Counted from the first letter of the stretch, positions 48,461 to 58,008 are shown. The stretch is 64,000 nucleotides of DNA from an uncultured Psychrosphaera sp. (GCF_947500655.1 NZ_CANMSK010000012.1:1-64000); one strand, 5' to 3'. Notes: generated from the letters alone by a model not told the origin. Numbers and translations: made by a program.

Positions 48461-48931
48461 TTAAATATTAATTGGAATTGCCGTATTTGACTTCACTTCT
48501 TCCATCACCACATAAGTTCTACTGGCACTAACAGAAGGCAGTCTTAATAAGGTATCCCCCAATAATTTACGATACGACGCCATATTTTTAACTCGAGTTT
48601 TTAACAAATAATCAAAACTACCCGAGACTAAATGACATTCTAATATTTCATCAAACGTACTTACCGATCTTGAAAAGTCAGAAAATACGTCCTGTGCTGT
48701 TTTTTCTAAGGTTATTTCAACAAACACCAATAATGACGCACCGACTTTTTCAGCATTCACTACCGCTTTATAGCCTTCAATAATACCCTGCTTCTCTAAT
48801 CTCTTCACGCGTTCCAAACAAGGTGTTGGGCTTAAACCAACCAACTTAGATAAATCTACATTAGAAACTCGACCATTTTTTTGCAATTCAATTAAAATGT
48901 TCTTATCAATACGATCCAGCGTTTTATTCAT
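48461..48931 (-). CDS. lrp: Leucine-responsive regulatory protein (Lrp/AsnC family)
   Basis: 156-aa feast/famine regulator with an N-terminal helix-turn-helix (LDRIDKNILIELQKNGRVSNVDLSKLVGLSPTPCLERVKRL) and a C-terminal RAM ligand domain (FVEITLEK, CHLVSGSFDYLLKTRV). Its place upstream of ftsK and divergent from ald argues for true Lrp and for direct control of ald, which is known for Lrp-type regulators. The residues PTPCLERVKRLE match the E. coli Lrp recognition helix area. Confidence 0.95.
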   Translation of the reverse strand: MNKTLDRIDKNILIELQKNGRVSNVDLSKLVGLSPTPCLERVKRLEKQGIIEGYKAVVNAEKVGASLLVFVEITLEKTAQDVFSDFSRSVSTFDEILECHLVSGSFDYLLKTRVKNMASYRKLLGDTLLRLPSVSASRTYVVMEEVKSNTAIPINI

Positions 48932-49094
48932 TTAACCACTCAGTAAGCAATAGGTAACAGAATAATATCCTGTAAAAGCTAAAAATACAGTATTTAATAT
49001 TTATTACTTACACATATACTCGCATAAAATAAAATGCACATTACACTATGTTTGTGCCACGCAATTACAAATAACTATAAAAGGCAGACTTAAA

Positions 49095-50225
49095 ATGATC
49101 GTTGGCGTACCTAAAGAAATTAAAAACCATGAATATCGTGTAGGTCTTACTCCTGCCTCTGCAAAAGAATTTGTTGCTCATGGGCACCAAGTTATTGTTG
49201 AAACAAATGCCGGTACGGCAATTGGTTTTACTGACGCACAATACGAAGAAGCTGGTGCAACTATCCTTGCAACTGCTGCTGACATATTCGCTCAAGCTGA
49301 AATGATCGTTAAAGTAAAAGAGCCACAACCTAACGAATGTAAAATGTTACGTGAAGGTCAAACTTTATATACTTACCTTCATTTGGCACCAGATCCTACT
49401 CAAACTGAATTGTTAGTTGCTTCAGGCTCTACCTGTATCGCTTACGAAACCGTAACTGATCATACTGGTGGATTACCTCTTCTTGCTCCTATGAGTGAAG
49501 TTGCAGGCCGTATGTCTATTCAAGCTGGTGCACATAACTTAGAAAAAGCCCAAGGCGGAAGCGGCACTTTATTAGGTGGCGTACCGGGTGTAGCGCCAGC
49601 TAAAGTATTAGTGTTAGGTGGCGGTGTTGTTGGTACAAACGCAGCTAAAATGGCGGTTGGTATGGGCGCAGATGTGACTATCTTAGATCGTTCTCTACCT
49701 CGTTTACGTCAATTAGACGATATCTTCAACGGTCGTGTAAAAACAGTATTTTCTACTGTTGATGCAATTGAAGAATACAGTGCAAACGCTGACTTAGTTA
49801 TTGGTGCGGTATTAATTCCAGGTGCAGCAGCGCCTAAATTAATCAACAAAGCTCACATTGCAGCAATGAAACCAGGTTCTGTTGTTGTTGACGTTGCAAT
49901 TGACCAAGGCGGTTGTTTTGAAACTGCAAAAGCAACGACTCACCAAGACCCTACTTATGTTATTGATGACGTTGTACATTACTGTGTTGCTAACATGCCA
50001 GGTGGTGTTGCTCGTACTTCAACTATCGCATTAAACAATGCAACATTGCCATTTGGTTTAGCACTTGCTAACAAAGGCCCTAAACGTGCAATGCTAGAAG
50101 ACAAGCATTTATTAAATGGTCTTAACGTTCATAAAGGTAAAGTAACCTATAAAGCCGTTGTTGATGCATTAGGCGATACATTAAAATTAGAATATATGGA
50201 TGCTGCTGCTGCATTAGAGCTGTAA
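49095..50225 (+). CDS. ald: Alanine dehydrogenase
   Basis: 376-aa NAD-dependent enzyme interconverting L-alanine and pyruvate plus ammonia. Motifs: [27 protein letters not shown] with the catalytic His, [14 protein letters not shown], and the NAD loop [24 protein letters not shown]; the active-site region [18 protein letters not shown] follows. RBS AAAGGCAG is about eight bases before the ATG. Divergent from lrp, likely Lrp-regulated. Its stop codon is formed by the first unit of a 7-bp tandem repeat. Confidence 0.97.
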   Translation: MIVGVPKEIKNHEYRVGLTPASAKEFVAHGHQVIVETNAGTAIGFTDAQYEEAGATILATAADIFAQAEMIVKVKEPQPNECKMLREGQTLYTYLHLAPDPTQTELLVASGSTCIAYETVTDHTGGLPLLAPMSEVAGRMSIQAGAHNLEKAQGGSGTLLGGVPGVAPAKVLVLGGGVVGTNAAKMAVGMGADVTILDRSLPRLRQLDDIFNGRVKTVFSTVDAIEEYSANADLVIGAVLIPGAAAPKLINKAHIAAMKPGSVVVDVAIDQGGCFETAKATTHQDPTYVIDDVVHYCVANMPGGVARTSTIALNNATLPFGLALANKGPKRAMLEDKHLLNGLNVHKGKVTYKAVVDALGDTLKLEYMDAAAALEL

Positions 50226-50259
50226 GCTGTAAGCTGTAAGCTGTAAGCTGTAAGCTGTA
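50218..50259 (+). repeat. 7-bp tandem repeat (AGCTGTA, six perfect units) at the ald stop codon
   Basis: Six uninterrupted copies of AGCTGTA, followed by a degenerate AGTAGTA. The reading frame stops at TAA (50223-50225) in the overlap of units one and two, so changes in unit number leave the protein end unchanged but alter the leader to the terminator. Confidence 0.95.
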
Positions 50260-50270
50260 AGTAGTATAAA

Positions 50271-50300
50271 AATCCTGTTTGTTAACGCAAACGGGATTTT
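50271..50300 (+). terminator. Rho-independent terminator of ald
   Basis: AATCCTGTTTG / CAAACGGGATT stem (one mismatch-like G-T) with a 6-base loop and seven T. Confidence 0.88.
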
Positions 50301-50379
50301 TTTATGTTTATAACTTTGGATGTGTTTTCAAGTAAGAGAGCCCATTCCCTGTTTATGTGTTTCCATGAAAAACAGGCAT

Positions 50380-50406
50380 AAAAAAACAGGCTATATAAAC
50401 CTGTTC
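50380..50406 (-). terminator. Rho-independent terminator of the DUF6172 gene
   Basis: AACAGG / CCTGTT stem, 9-base loop, followed on the minus strand by T-rich sequence, 36 bases past the stop. Confidence 0.7.
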
Positions 50407-50442
50407 TTTACTGCTTGAATACCGTTATTTTTAAATCAACAG

Positions 50443-50781
50443 TTAATCTTCATCATTAACAAATTCTGGTTCAATGTCGTCTTCATCAAACACTGGCTCT
50501 TGAATAATGCGAATGCCAGGTTTAGCAATGATCTCTATATAAAAAGAGGTAGCGCCACCTTCAACGGCAGTATCAATAGATTTATTGATTTCGCTTAAAC
50601 GGATAACTTCAGACGTTTCTTGAGTTAAACCAAACTTAACATCAAAATCCCAAAAATCTGCGTCTTTAGGTATTTGTTTATTACGTTCTCTTCTTAAGTA
50701 TTTTTTTACATCATGTTTAACTGAGTCAACCATACGTGCTGGTTGGATTTTTGGGTGTACAAGTTCAAATGTTTTTTTCAT
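50443..50781 (-). CDS. DUF6172 family protein
   Basis: 112-aa soluble protein: KKTFELVHPKIQPARMVDSVKHDVKKYLRRERNKQIPKDADFWDFDVKFG at the start is typical of this small conserved family. The C-terminus is strongly acidic (FDEDDIEPEFVNDED). The frame is open to 50883, but the ATG at 50781 has AGGAA six bases upstream and fits family length. Function unknown. Confidence 0.88.
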   Translation of the reverse strand: MKKTFELVHPKIQPARMVDSVKHDVKKYLRRERNKQIPKDADFWDFDVKFGLTQETSEVIRLSEINKSIDTAVEGGATSFYIEIIAKPGIRIIQEPVFDEDDIEPEFVNDED

Positions 50782-50946
50782 GATATTCCTAAAAAGATAA
50801 CGTTCAGATTGAGATCTGAGTAATGGCGTGCATGATACGCGAATAAATTGTAAAAGACATGAATTTACATGCCTTAAATACAATCAATGGAACAATAAAT
50901 TAAATTACTATTGTTCCATTTATAGTACGAGCTAAAGTTAACCCCG

Positions 50947-51783
50947 TTATTTTACACCTAACTCACGTAAACGCTCTTGCAAGTATTCATCTGCAGTATA
51001 ACGTTCTGATAAAACCACGTCGGCATTTGGGTGTAAAAACAAAGGTAAAGAAATACGAGATTTCGTTTTGTCTTGCCCTTCTGGATTGATCACTCGGTGA
51101 ATGGTTGACGGATAATATCCACCAGACGCTTCTTGCAACATGTCACCAATATTAACAATTAAACAACCAAAATCACCAGGCACGTCATACCAAGTACCGT
51201 CTTTTAACTGAACTTGTAAACCACTAGCATTTGCCGCAGGCAAAATCGTTAAAAGGTTAATATCACCATGAGCTGCGGCTCGGATTGCACCGAGTTCTTC
51301 ATCACCGGTAATTGGTGGATAATGTAAAATCCGCAATAATGTTCTTTCACTTTCGGCGATCATTTCAGATAAGGCAATTGAGAACTTTGCTGATACGTCC
51401 GCTGGAGAATATTTTTCAACCCAATCTAACAAGGTCGCCGCTAACGTATTAGCTTGTTGGTAATAATCAGCAAGCTGTTGCTTTAATTCTGCAGGAACTT
51501 GACCCCAAGGATAATAGTGAAAGTATTCTTTGATGTCTTTTAAACTGTTACCTTTGGCTGTTTCAGATACTGTAGTTGGGAAAAAACCATCTTGAGTTTC
51601 AACATTAAATTGATAATCAAATTTTTCATCTGATGCGAAGAAACCTGCCCAATTTTTATAAATAGATTCAAGTAATTCTTTTTGAATAGGATGATTTTTT
51701 AATACGCCAAAACCCGTTTCGTGTAACGAGGTAACAAATTCAAGAGCTGCGTTTTCAGCAGTATAATCGACAACAGATAACAT
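50947..51783 (-). CDS. Isopenicillin-N-synthase-like 2-oxoglutarate/Fe(II) oxygenase
   Basis: 278-aa non-heme iron dioxygenase. Iron ligands are the HxD in AAHGDINLL (about 183-185) and the His in STIHRVINP (about 239); the Arg in KSRISLPLF (about 255) would bind 2-oxoglutarate. N-terminal DIOX_N-like region GFGVLKNHPI. The family hydroxylates or cyclises small molecules; no biosynthetic neighbours help to narrow the substrate. ATG at 51783. Confidence 0.9.
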   Translation of the reverse strand: MLSVVDYTAENAALEFVTSLHETGFGVLKNHPIQKELLESIYKNWAGFFASDEKFDYQFNVETQDGFFPTTVSETAKGNSLKDIKEYFHYYPWGQVPAELKQQLADYYQQANTLAATLLDWVEKYSPADVSAKFSIALSEMIAESERTLLRILHYPPITGDEELGAIRAAAHGDINLLTILPAANASGLQVQLKDGTWYDVPGDFGCLIVNIGDMLQEASGGYYPSTIHRVINPEGQDKTKSRISLPLFLHPNADVVLSERYTADEYLQERLRELGVK

Positions 51784-51894
51784 AATTATATTCCAAGCTT
51801 AATTAACGGGCGAATTATAGAGGTTAATTAAGCAAAAGTAACTTTTATTATTTTGATCTTGGTTGTGATAATAAAAACCTTGTTCGGCAAATAA

Positions 51895-51926
51895 AAAAGC
51901 AGAATATAAATATTATATTCTGCTTG
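51895..51926 (-). terminator. Rho-independent terminator of yghU
   Basis: AAGCAGAATATAA / TTATATTCTGCTT stem with a short loop, T-run on the minus strand. Confidence 0.85.
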
Positions 51927-51991
51927 AACAAACAAAGGACATCTCTAAATTAGATTAAGGACTGTTTACCTTTGATTTTTTATTTATTGTC

Positions 51992-52861
51992 TTAGCTTTT
52001 TTCTAATTTATCTTGTGTTTTTAGTTCAAAATCAGACGCATCATGACGTTCATGTAGTTGCTCGTCTAGTTCGCCCCAACTTTTATTAACTTTAATACCG
52101 CGCTTAACCGCTGGTCGCTCGGCAATTTGATCAGCCCATCTCACTAAGTTTTTATAAGACTTAACATCTAGGAACTCAGCCGCTTCATACAAACCACCTT
52201 GGACTAACACACCATACCAAGGCCAAATTGCCATATCTGCGATAGTGTAATCATCACCACACATAAATTGATTGTTGGCTAAGTGTTTGTCTAATACGTC
52301 AAGCTGGCGTTTTACTTCCATCGTGAAGCGCTCTATTGGATATTCAAATTTCTCTGGTGCGTAAGCGTAAAAATGACCAAAACCACCGCCTAAAAACGGG
52401 CCACTGCCAACTTGCCAGAATAACCAAGATAAACACTTAGCTCTAGCAACTGACTCTGTTGGTAAAAAGGCATCAAACTTTTCAGCCAAGTGCATTAAAA
52501 TTGCGCCAGATTCAAAGATAGGTGTATTGTCGCCAGTGCTGTTATCAACTAACGCTGGAATTTTAGAATTTGGATTAACATCAACAAAGCCAGAACCAAA
52601 CTGGTCCCCTTCCATGATATTAACTAAATACGCGTCATATTCAGCGCCTTTAATGCCACGCTCCAATAACTCTTCTAACATTATGGTGACTTTGACGCCG
52701 TTTGGCGTAGCTAAAGAATATAACTGAAAAGGATGTTTGCCATGAGCTAATGGTTTTTCACTAGTAGCTCCTGAGATAGGACGATTAATATTGGCAAACT
52801 TACCGCCATTTTCACTATTCCACTTCCATACTTTCTCTGGTGTATATGTTTTATCTGTCAT
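51992..52861 (-). CDS. yghU: Glutathione-dependent disulfide-bond oxidoreductase YghU
   Basis: 289-aa Nu-class glutathione transferase with disulfide reductase activity. It aligns along its whole length with E. coli YghU from memory: FANINRPISG at the start, PFQLYSLATPNGVKVTIMLEELLERG (thioredoxin-like GSH domain), VNPNSKIPALVD, GGGFGHFY, YTIADMAIWPW and ERPAVKRG. A gene-poor 360-base region separates it from the TetR gene, which may regulate it. Confidence 0.95.
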   Translation of the reverse strand: MTDKTYTPEKVWKWNSENGGKFANINRPISGATSEKPLAHGKHPFQLYSLATPNGVKVTIMLEELLERGIKGAEYDAYLVNIMEGDQFGSGFVDVNPNSKIPALVDNSTGDNTPIFESGAILMHLAEKFDAFLPTESVARAKCLSWLFWQVGSGPFLGGGFGHFYAYAPEKFEYPIERFTMEVKRQLDVLDKHLANNQFMCGDDYTIADMAIWPWYGVLVQGGLYEAAEFLDVKSYKNLVRWADQIAERPAVKRGIKVNKSWGELDEQLHERHDASDFELKTQDKLEKS

Positions 52862-53173
52862 TATAAAAAGTCCTAATTAATGTACATTTATGTCATCTGT
52901 AAGTGAGGGTGAGAAAATGAAAAACAAGATATACCAATTATATTAATGAATTATTCACAGAGGTAGCAATTATAAATCATTAACTTTACATCTACGTTTT
53001 GTGTTCTGACCACGCACATCAGACAAAAGCAAAGCGATTAAAAATGGCTGTCCCTGTTATTCTTTAAAAATATTAAACGTTAATAATGAGAGATAAGTTT
53101 TAAAAGTTAAAGCTCTTAGATATTGCTAAAAGTTAGGATCACGCAGATGAAATTTAAAGTGAATAGAAATAAC
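52862..53173. other. Intergenic region between yghU and TetR gene
   Basis: No gene. It contains the yghU promoter region and one copy of a dispersed intergenic motif (ATATACCAATTATATTAA, 52930-52947). A small palindrome AATGTACATT lies at 52879-52888, close to the yghU start, and might be an operator. Confidence 0.4.
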
Positions 53174-53206
53174 TAAAAAAACTGGCCTTTTAAAAAGCCA
53201 GTTTGG
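53174..53206 (-). terminator. Rho-independent terminator of the TetR gene
   Basis: AAACTGGC / GCCAGTTT stem on the minus strand with a T-run, about 15 bases past the stop codon. Confidence 0.85.
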
Positions 53207-53221
53207 CGTAGAAAAATGAAT

Positions 53222-53821
53222 TTATTTAAGCCCAATCCCGGCAATTACACTATCAATACAAAACTCAAGGCTGGCTTTATCAACACCAGAACGAGCCATT
53301 GACGCTGTGCCTTTTAGGATTGTAAATACAGCCATTGCATTTTCATAGGCTCTTTTGTCTAAGCCTAATTCAATAGACTCAGGATCTTCTTTGAATAAAT
53401 CTATATATGCAGGTGGTGGAATTACATCAAATTCTTTAAGCATATTTTCAGCTTGCGTTGGTATTTCACCAGTGCTTACTTCTGAACGACAAAACGCTAA
53501 GTAGCAACCTTTCATATTATTAGGATCGCACTGTAAAGCTAGAGCCGTCATCATATAATTGCGTAAACGTTCTTTTAAAGGTAACTCTTTTATCGCAAGT
53601 AGCTCGCCGGTTGGCTCAATGATGGTATCAATATAAAGCTGGGTAGCTTTAATAAACAAGGCTTCTTTGTTACCAAACGCGCTATACATGCTTGGTTTAT
53701 TAATACCCATCGTTTTAGTTAAATCGGCAAGAGATGAGCTGGCATAACCTTTTCGCCAAAAAACTTTCATTGCCGCATTTAGCGCTTCATCTTTATCGAA
53801 TTGTCTTCTGGTTGTAGCCAT
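53222..53821 (-). CDS. TetR/AcrR family transcriptional regulator
   Basis: 199-aa repressor-type protein: N-terminal helix-turn-helix (FDKDEALNAAMKVFWRKGYASSSLADLTKTMGINKPSMYSAFGNKEALFIKA) and a helical ligand-binding domain with Cys in CDPNNMKGCYLAFCRSE. This N-terminus resembles regulators of the redox/aldehyde-responsive subgroup that control glutathione transferases or nitroreductases, so yghU (360 bases downstream) is a candidate target. The ATG at 53821 has GAGAG upstream and replaces the longer frame to 53854. Confidence 0.9.
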   Translation of the reverse strand: MATTRRQFDKDEALNAAMKVFWRKGYASSSLADLTKTMGINKPSMYSAFGNKEALFIKATQLYIDTIIEPTGELLAIKELPLKERLRNYMMTALALQCDPNNMKGCYLAFCRSEVSTGEIPTQAENMLKEFDVIPPPAYIDLFKEDPESIELGLDKRAYENAMAVFTILKGTASMARSGVDKASLEFCIDSVIAGIGLK

Positions 53822-54003
53822 TTTAGCTCTCAAGAACATAGTGGGATTGGGCAAATTATACCTTTCAGTAAGACTAAGTCAATTACTACTTAATCCCCAT
53901 GTGACTAAGCTTAGACGTTTATTTTTATGACTATCAGTGGGGTCTATTTAACAGGAAAAAAATAAGTAAGAGATAACAGGTATTTAGTATCAATAGATAA
54001 AAA

Positions 54004-54027
54004 AACGCCAATCAATTGATTGGCGTT
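54004..54027 (-). terminator. Rho-independent terminator of the NSS transporter gene
   Basis: Perfect 12-bp inverted repeat AACGCCAATCAA / TTGATTGGCGTT without loop, T-run on the minus strand. Confidence 0.85.
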
Positions 54028-54060
54028 AAGTACTCTTTAGTTAATCCGCGTTAGCTTTAA

Positions 54061-55482
54061 TTAAAATAACAATTTATAACCAAAGAACTTCGACGCCACT
54101 GTATTAATAAACACAATCGCTAAAATAACTGGAATATAGGTTTTTAATGCAATGTCAGAGTACTTAAGCAAAATACTGTGTTTTCCCTTCTCTAACCCTT
54201 CTGATAGCTCTTTATTGAAGTTAGCCATCTTCCAGCGATACATAACAAACAAACATATTAATAAACCATTTAATGGCAATATGGTGTCGTAAAATACATC
54301 GTAAATCACATCAAACATGGACTTAGATGCGCCAGCGTAATGAGTTAAGTTAGTAAGCCCCTCTGACATACCAAATGACATTGACGTTAATACCGTTAAG
54401 AACACCATGATCACAGCCAAGTAACCCAGTGATTTTTTACGGCTAACTTTTGCACCATCCATTAATGCTGAGTTTGGTACTTCAATAATAGATACCAAAG
54501 ACGTAATAGCAGCAAAAAATACTAATAAGAAAAACACTGATGCAATTGCGCTTGCCCCAAAGTAACCAATGTCTGTTTGTAGTGACAAGAATATTTTTGG
54601 TAATAAAACAAAAATCAAATTAACTGATGATTCACTCAATTGGTCTGGGTCAACCATAGGGTTAAAGCTGAATATAGCAGGCATGATCATCAAGCCTGCA
54701 ACAAAAGCCACACTTGTATCTGTTAACGCAACGAGTTTTGACGAGTCTGCAATATCTTGTTTTTTACTGATGTATGAGCCGTAAGTAACTAATATCCCCA
54801 TACCTAATGACAAAGAAAAGAAAGCTTGTGATAAAGCTGAACTTATTACCGTACCGTTAATTTTAGAAAAGTCAGGGACTAAGTAAAAAGCTACACCAGC
54901 AAAGGCGTTATCTAATGTTAATACGTAGATAACCAATAATATTAAGAGAACAAATAACGAAGGCATTAGAATTTTTGCTGCGCGCTCAATCCCCTGCTTT
55001 ACGCCACTCATTAAAATAACACCGGTAATGCCTACAACCGCTATCATGTAAATAAATAATGAATTGCTAGTAACAAATTTACCAAACATATCAGGGTCAG
55101 CTAAAGCAGCTAAGTCGCCAGTAACGGCGTGGTAAAGATAACCAAATATCCAAACTGTGATCACCATATAAAATAATGCGATCATAAATGGTGTTAATAC
55201 ACCTATCAATCCAGCTATCTTCCATTTGGTATCATTATTAGAGATACTTTTATATGCGCCAAGTGGGTCTTTATTGGTATGACGACCAACTGACATTTCT
55301 GCCATCATGATAGGTAAACAAATTAAGATCACGAATAATGCGTAAATAATTAAAAATGCACCTCCACCGTTTTTTGCGGCTGCCACTGGAAATCCAACTA
55401 GATTACCAATTCCTACAGCTGAGCCAGCTGCAGCTAAAATAAAACCAAGTTTTGAGGAAAAATGCTCTCTTTCAGCACTCAT
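54061..55482 (-). CDS. Sodium-dependent transporter, NSS (SNF) family
   Basis: 473-aa inner-membrane symporter with about 11-12 helices and the LeuT fold. The first helix has the sodium- and substrate-binding unwound segment AAAGSAVGIGNLVGFPVAAAKNGGGAFL; ALSQAFFSLSLGMGILVTYGSY is helix 6-7 and ITSLVSIIEV helix 8. Bacterial members import amino acids (Trp, Leu, Tyr, Ala); the substrate cannot be fixed here. Single gene. Confidence 0.95.
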   Translation of the reverse strand: MSAEREHFSSKLGFILAAAGSAVGIGNLVGFPVAAAKNGGGAFLIIYALFVILICLPIMMAEMSVGRHTNKDPLGAYKSISNNDTKWKIAGLIGVLTPFMIALFYMVITVWIFGYLYHAVTGDLAALADPDMFGKFVTSNSLFIYMIAVVGITGVILMSGVKQGIERAAKILMPSLFVLLILLVIYVLTLDNAFAGVAFYLVPDFSKINGTVISSALSQAFFSLSLGMGILVTYGSYISKKQDIADSSKLVALTDTSVAFVAGLMIMPAIFSFNPMVDPDQLSESSVNLIFVLLPKIFLSLQTDIGYFGASAIASVFFLLVFFAAITSLVSIIEVPNSALMDGAKVSRKKSLGYLAVIMVFLTVLTSMSFGMSEGLTNLTHYAGASKSMFDVIYDVFYDTILPLNGLLICLFVMYRWKMANFNKELSEGLEKGKHSILLKYSDIALKTYIPVILAIVFINTVASKFFGYKLLF

Positions 55483-55650
55483 ACAAGCTTCCTTTAAGTA
55501 AATGTTATTATTGTTATGAATAAATTTCTGCAGCGCATGCTAGCAAGTAATTTAAACTCTGTCTTCCTCTACACTTGATTTTCAGCTCAAATGTTGCAAT
55601 ATCCAGTTAAATAACAAAAATTAAATAACTCAAACAGGAATTATCTAAAA

Positions 55651-55950
55651 ATGTATTACATGATCTGTTCACAAGATGTTGAAAATAGCCTAGCCTTAAG
55701 AATGCAAACACGAGAAAAGCATTTGGCTCGTTTGCATGAATTAACATCTCAAGGACGTTTATTACTTGCAGGGCCTTTACCAGCGGTTGATGCAGAAAAT
55801 CCAGGTGAAGCTGGATTTACCGGTTCATTAGTGGTTGCTGAATTTGACTCGTTAGAAGATGCACAACAATGGGCTAATGCAGATCCATACCTTGATGCCG
55901 GTGTTTATGAAAGTTCGCTTGTTAAGCCTTTTAAAAAAGTATTTCCGTAA
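55651..55950 (+). CDS. YciI family protein
   Basis: 99-aa ferredoxin-like-fold protein: [64 protein letters not shown] and [16 protein letters not shown] are the classic YciI features, with the conserved His25 and Asp78 expected at the active site. Function not established. No strong ribosome binding site apart from CAGGAA about ten bases upstream. Confidence 0.93.
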   Translation: MYYMICSQDVENSLALRMQTREKHLARLHELTSQGRLLLAGPLPAVDAENPGEAGFTGSLVVAEFDSLEDAQQWANADPYLDAGVYESSLVKPFKKVFP

Positions 55951-55982
55951 ACATTTAACCCCAAATTAGTAGGGAATTAATA

Positions 55983-56423
55983 TTGTCTTATAAAAAGTTT
56001 TTACTTCTTAGTGTATTAATATTTATTAATACAACAGCGCAAGCAGATACATTGAATGCAAATGATGTGAGTCGTTTTGATATACCTGAAGTTAAACATT
56101 GTCAGAGTAAGTTTTCCGACAATGTCACCTATTCCACTTGTTTGGATAGTGTTTTGTCTACTAAAAAACGAGAGTTAGAAACATGGCAAACAGATATGGA
56201 GACAAAAATCAGGGAAGTTACGGGTCGTAGAGATGCACTTTCTTTATTTGAAAAATCCAGTGAAGAGTTTGAGCAGTTTAAGAATAAAAACTGTAAATGG
56301 CAGTACTTAACATTTTTACCTGATGTTGAAAGTGCCGTTAATATGTCTAAAGAGTGTCAGGTTTATATGACAATCCAACGTATTAATGAGTTAAAACAAT
56401 TAAGTAAGTTTGATTTTTATTAG
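55983..56423 (+). CDS. LprI/DUF1311-type exported protein
   Basis: 146-aa protein with a signal peptide (about 1-21, INTTAQA/D) and a Cys-containing helical domain (HCQSKFSDNVTYSTCLDSVLSTKKRELETW, KNCKWQYL, KECQVYM) that resembles the lysozyme inhibitor LprI N-terminal (DUF1311) family. It starts with TTG at 55983, supported by AGGGAA seven bases before. It follows yciI by 33 bases and could be co-transcribed. A lysozyme-inhibitor role is an inference. Confidence 0.8.
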   Translation: MSYKKFLLLSVLIFINTTAQADTLNANDVSRFDIPEVKHCQSKFSDNVTYSTCLDSVLSTKKRELETWQTDMETKIREVTGRRDALSLFEKSSEEFEQFKNKNCKWQYLTFLPDVESAVNMSKECQVYMTIQRINELKQLSKFDFY

Positions 56424-56441
56424 CTTGTAAATATTTGCACT

Positions 56442-56480
56442 AGCCCTTTTAATTTCTAAATTAAAAGGGCTGATTTTATT
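56442..56480 (+). terminator. Terminator after the LprI-type gene
   Basis: AGCCCTTTTAATT / AATTAAAAGGGCT stem with a short loop, followed by GATTTTATT. Convergent with the leftward small membrane protein gene. Confidence 0.7.
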
Positions 56481-56493
56481 ACTGTCTTGCTGC

Positions 56494-56700
56494 CTACTCT
56501 TTTACCTTTCTGGTCATGGCAACATAAAAACCAATTAAGCCCAAAATAATGGCAACTAATGCGCTAACGTTAAATTCGCTTTTATTGTATAAACTGGCTA
56601 TCAATATAAATAAACCGACACCAACCACACAAATTGAAAACACACCTAAAATGCCTTTCCCAGTTCTAATTGAACGATTTCTAAACTTATCAAATCCCAT
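56494..56700 (-). CDS. Small membrane protein, 68 aa
   Basis: Unrecognised short protein with two hydrophobic helices (about 18-38 and 44-62) and charged ends (FDKFRNRSIRTGK, TRKVKE). ATG at 56700 has GGAGG eight bases upstream; the stop of the DUF1697 gene is one base before the ATG (TAG-T-ATG), so the two are translationally coupled. Confidence 0.75.
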   Translation of the reverse strand: MGFDKFRNRSIRTGKGILGVFSICVVGVGLFILIASLYNKSEFNVSALVAIILGLIGFYVAMTRKVKE

Positions 56701-56701
56701 A

Positions 56702-57226
56702 CTATTTGCCTCCAATCATGGTTGTAATTTTTTTTACCGTATTTAGGTTACGCCCAGTTGCTGGCTGCCCCAAACAAGACTCGATATTGGCCACTAACTT
56801 TGAGCGACCTATGCCCTCTGGTGCATGTAAATAAAATATATTATTTTCAACATAATAGGTTTCTGTGCTTGATAACCATTTATCTACATTGTCCATTTTT
56901 AGCTTTATATCCTGCTGACAAAAGTAAAAATGCACAAATTTACCTTCAAAACTCTGATATGGATTATTGGCTACAGACTTACTGAATTTATTGGCTTGGA
57001 TAACAAAAGTGTTCGGTGTAAAACCAAACTGTTCTGTTATCAATGCTTTTATGTCGTGTTCTGGATTGGTGTCACTGTTTGACGTTAAAACAATATTACC
57101 CGTTTGAATGTAGGTTGAAATATTTTGATAACCACTGGCGGTTAAAAGCGGCACTAAGGATTTCATTGGTAATAGGTTATTACCGCCTACATTTATTCCT
57201 CTTAATAAAATAACAAATGTTTGCAT
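56702..57226 (-). CDS. DUF1697 domain protein
   Basis: 174-aa soluble protein with the family start TFVILLRGINVGGNNLLPMKSLVPLL and SGYQNISTYIQTGNIVLTS, and the C-terminal TGRNLNTVKKITTMI. The ATG is preceded by AAGGAA. The fold is known (ferredoxin-like), the biochemical role is not. Coupled to the small membrane protein downstream. Confidence 0.92.
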   Translation of the reverse strand: MQTFVILLRGINVGGNNLLPMKSLVPLLTASGYQNISTYIQTGNIVLTSNSDTNPEHDIKALITEQFGFTPNTFVIQANKFSKSVANNPYQSFEGKFVHFYFCQQDIKLKMDNVDKWLSSTETYYVENNIFYLHAPEGIGRSKLVANIESCLGQPATGRNLNTVKKITTMIGGK

Positions 57227-57266
57227 TTTTGTTCCTTAATGCCTTTGCTCTCTTTTTGGCTCTGCT

Positions 57267-57698
57267 TTAGACCTTGGGATTTTTACTTTGTTTTTCAAGG
57301 GCTATATCGGCTTTTGATCTGAGTGTCTTTTTGCCTCTGATACTAGCAAAAGGATCTGGCTCGTTTGAGTCTTCTTGATCTAATGTTGTTGACTTAGGCT
57401 TTCGTTGTTTAGACGCCTTCATCTTTTTATGCAGATCTGAATCTTTACTGGCATTTTCATTAATTTTACCAACGCTAAACCAATAAACGCTAACTAAAAC
57501 TAAATACACCAGCCACTTAACAAGATAAGACAAACCTAGACTGGAGTTATCAGAAACTAGGCTGTAATTAACAAAATCTTGGTGTACTAACGAGGTTAAA
57601 AACAACGCCAATATCAAGATAATAGTGATACCTATGTGCTTTTTATATTTACGCCAAATGGAAATTACTAATGTCCATTTTAATAGCTGATTAAACAT
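57267..57698 (-). CDS. Uncharacterised membrane protein, 143 aa
   Basis: Two hydrophobic segments (about 22-40 and 58-78) and a long basic, Lys/Ser-rich cytoplasmic tail (about 85-143). I do not recognise a family. It lies 21 bases downstream of the 75-aa gene and downstream of yejK on the same strand; the cluster yejK plus two small membrane proteins may be an operon. Confidence 0.7.
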   Translation of the reverse strand: MFNQLLKWTLVISIWRKYKKHIGITIILILALFLTSLVHQDFVNYSLVSDNSSLGLSYLVKWLVYLVLVSVYWFSVGKINENASKDSDLHKKMKASKQRKPKSTTLDQEDSNEPDPFASIRGKKTLRSKADIALEKQSKNPKV

Positions 57699-57719
57699 AA
57701 GCTTCTGTTACCTCCATCA

Positions 57720-57947
57720 TCAACTCCACAAAGACAAACCCAATAAAGAAGCTAATACCAATAAACCTTTACCTTTGGCATTACTGATGATCAGTTCTTC
57801 TTCTTCTTTGACGATGATCTCTAATTGTTCTTCGTCAAAATCTTCAGGGACTTTGCCAGCCAAAACAATACGAGTTTTGGCTTTGCTAATGGCTTTATCT
57901 CTGATCTTTTGATTAAGCTTAGCTCTAAGGTTTATGATCTTTTTCAT
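57720..57947 (-). CDS. Uncharacterised small protein with C-terminal membrane helix, 75 aa
   Basis: Basic N-terminal helix (MKKIINLRAKLNQKIRDKAI), an acidic middle (VPEDFDEEQLEIIVKEEEELI) and a hydrophobic end (GLLVLASLLGLSLW) that could be a tail anchor. No family recognised. It is 61 bases after yejK and 21 before the next small membrane gene. Confidence 0.7.
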   Translation of the reverse strand: MKKIINLRAKLNQKIRDKAISKAKTRIVLAGKVPEDFDEEQLEIIVKEEEELIISNAKGKGLLVLASLLGLSLWS

Positions 57948-58008
57948 AATTTAGTTTTCACTACTCATATTTAATTTTACGTTATTGAATTCAAGTAATA
58001 AGCGCGGC

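Noticed and set aside
50218..50266. CRISPR-like repeat array after ald
   Set aside because: Units are 7 bp and directly adjacent without spacers, so it is a simple tandem repeat.
57267..57947. Toxin-antitoxin pair made of the 143-aa and 75-aa genes
   Set aside because: Membrane segments and lack of any known toxin or antitoxin motif; nothing supports it beyond small size and tandem order.
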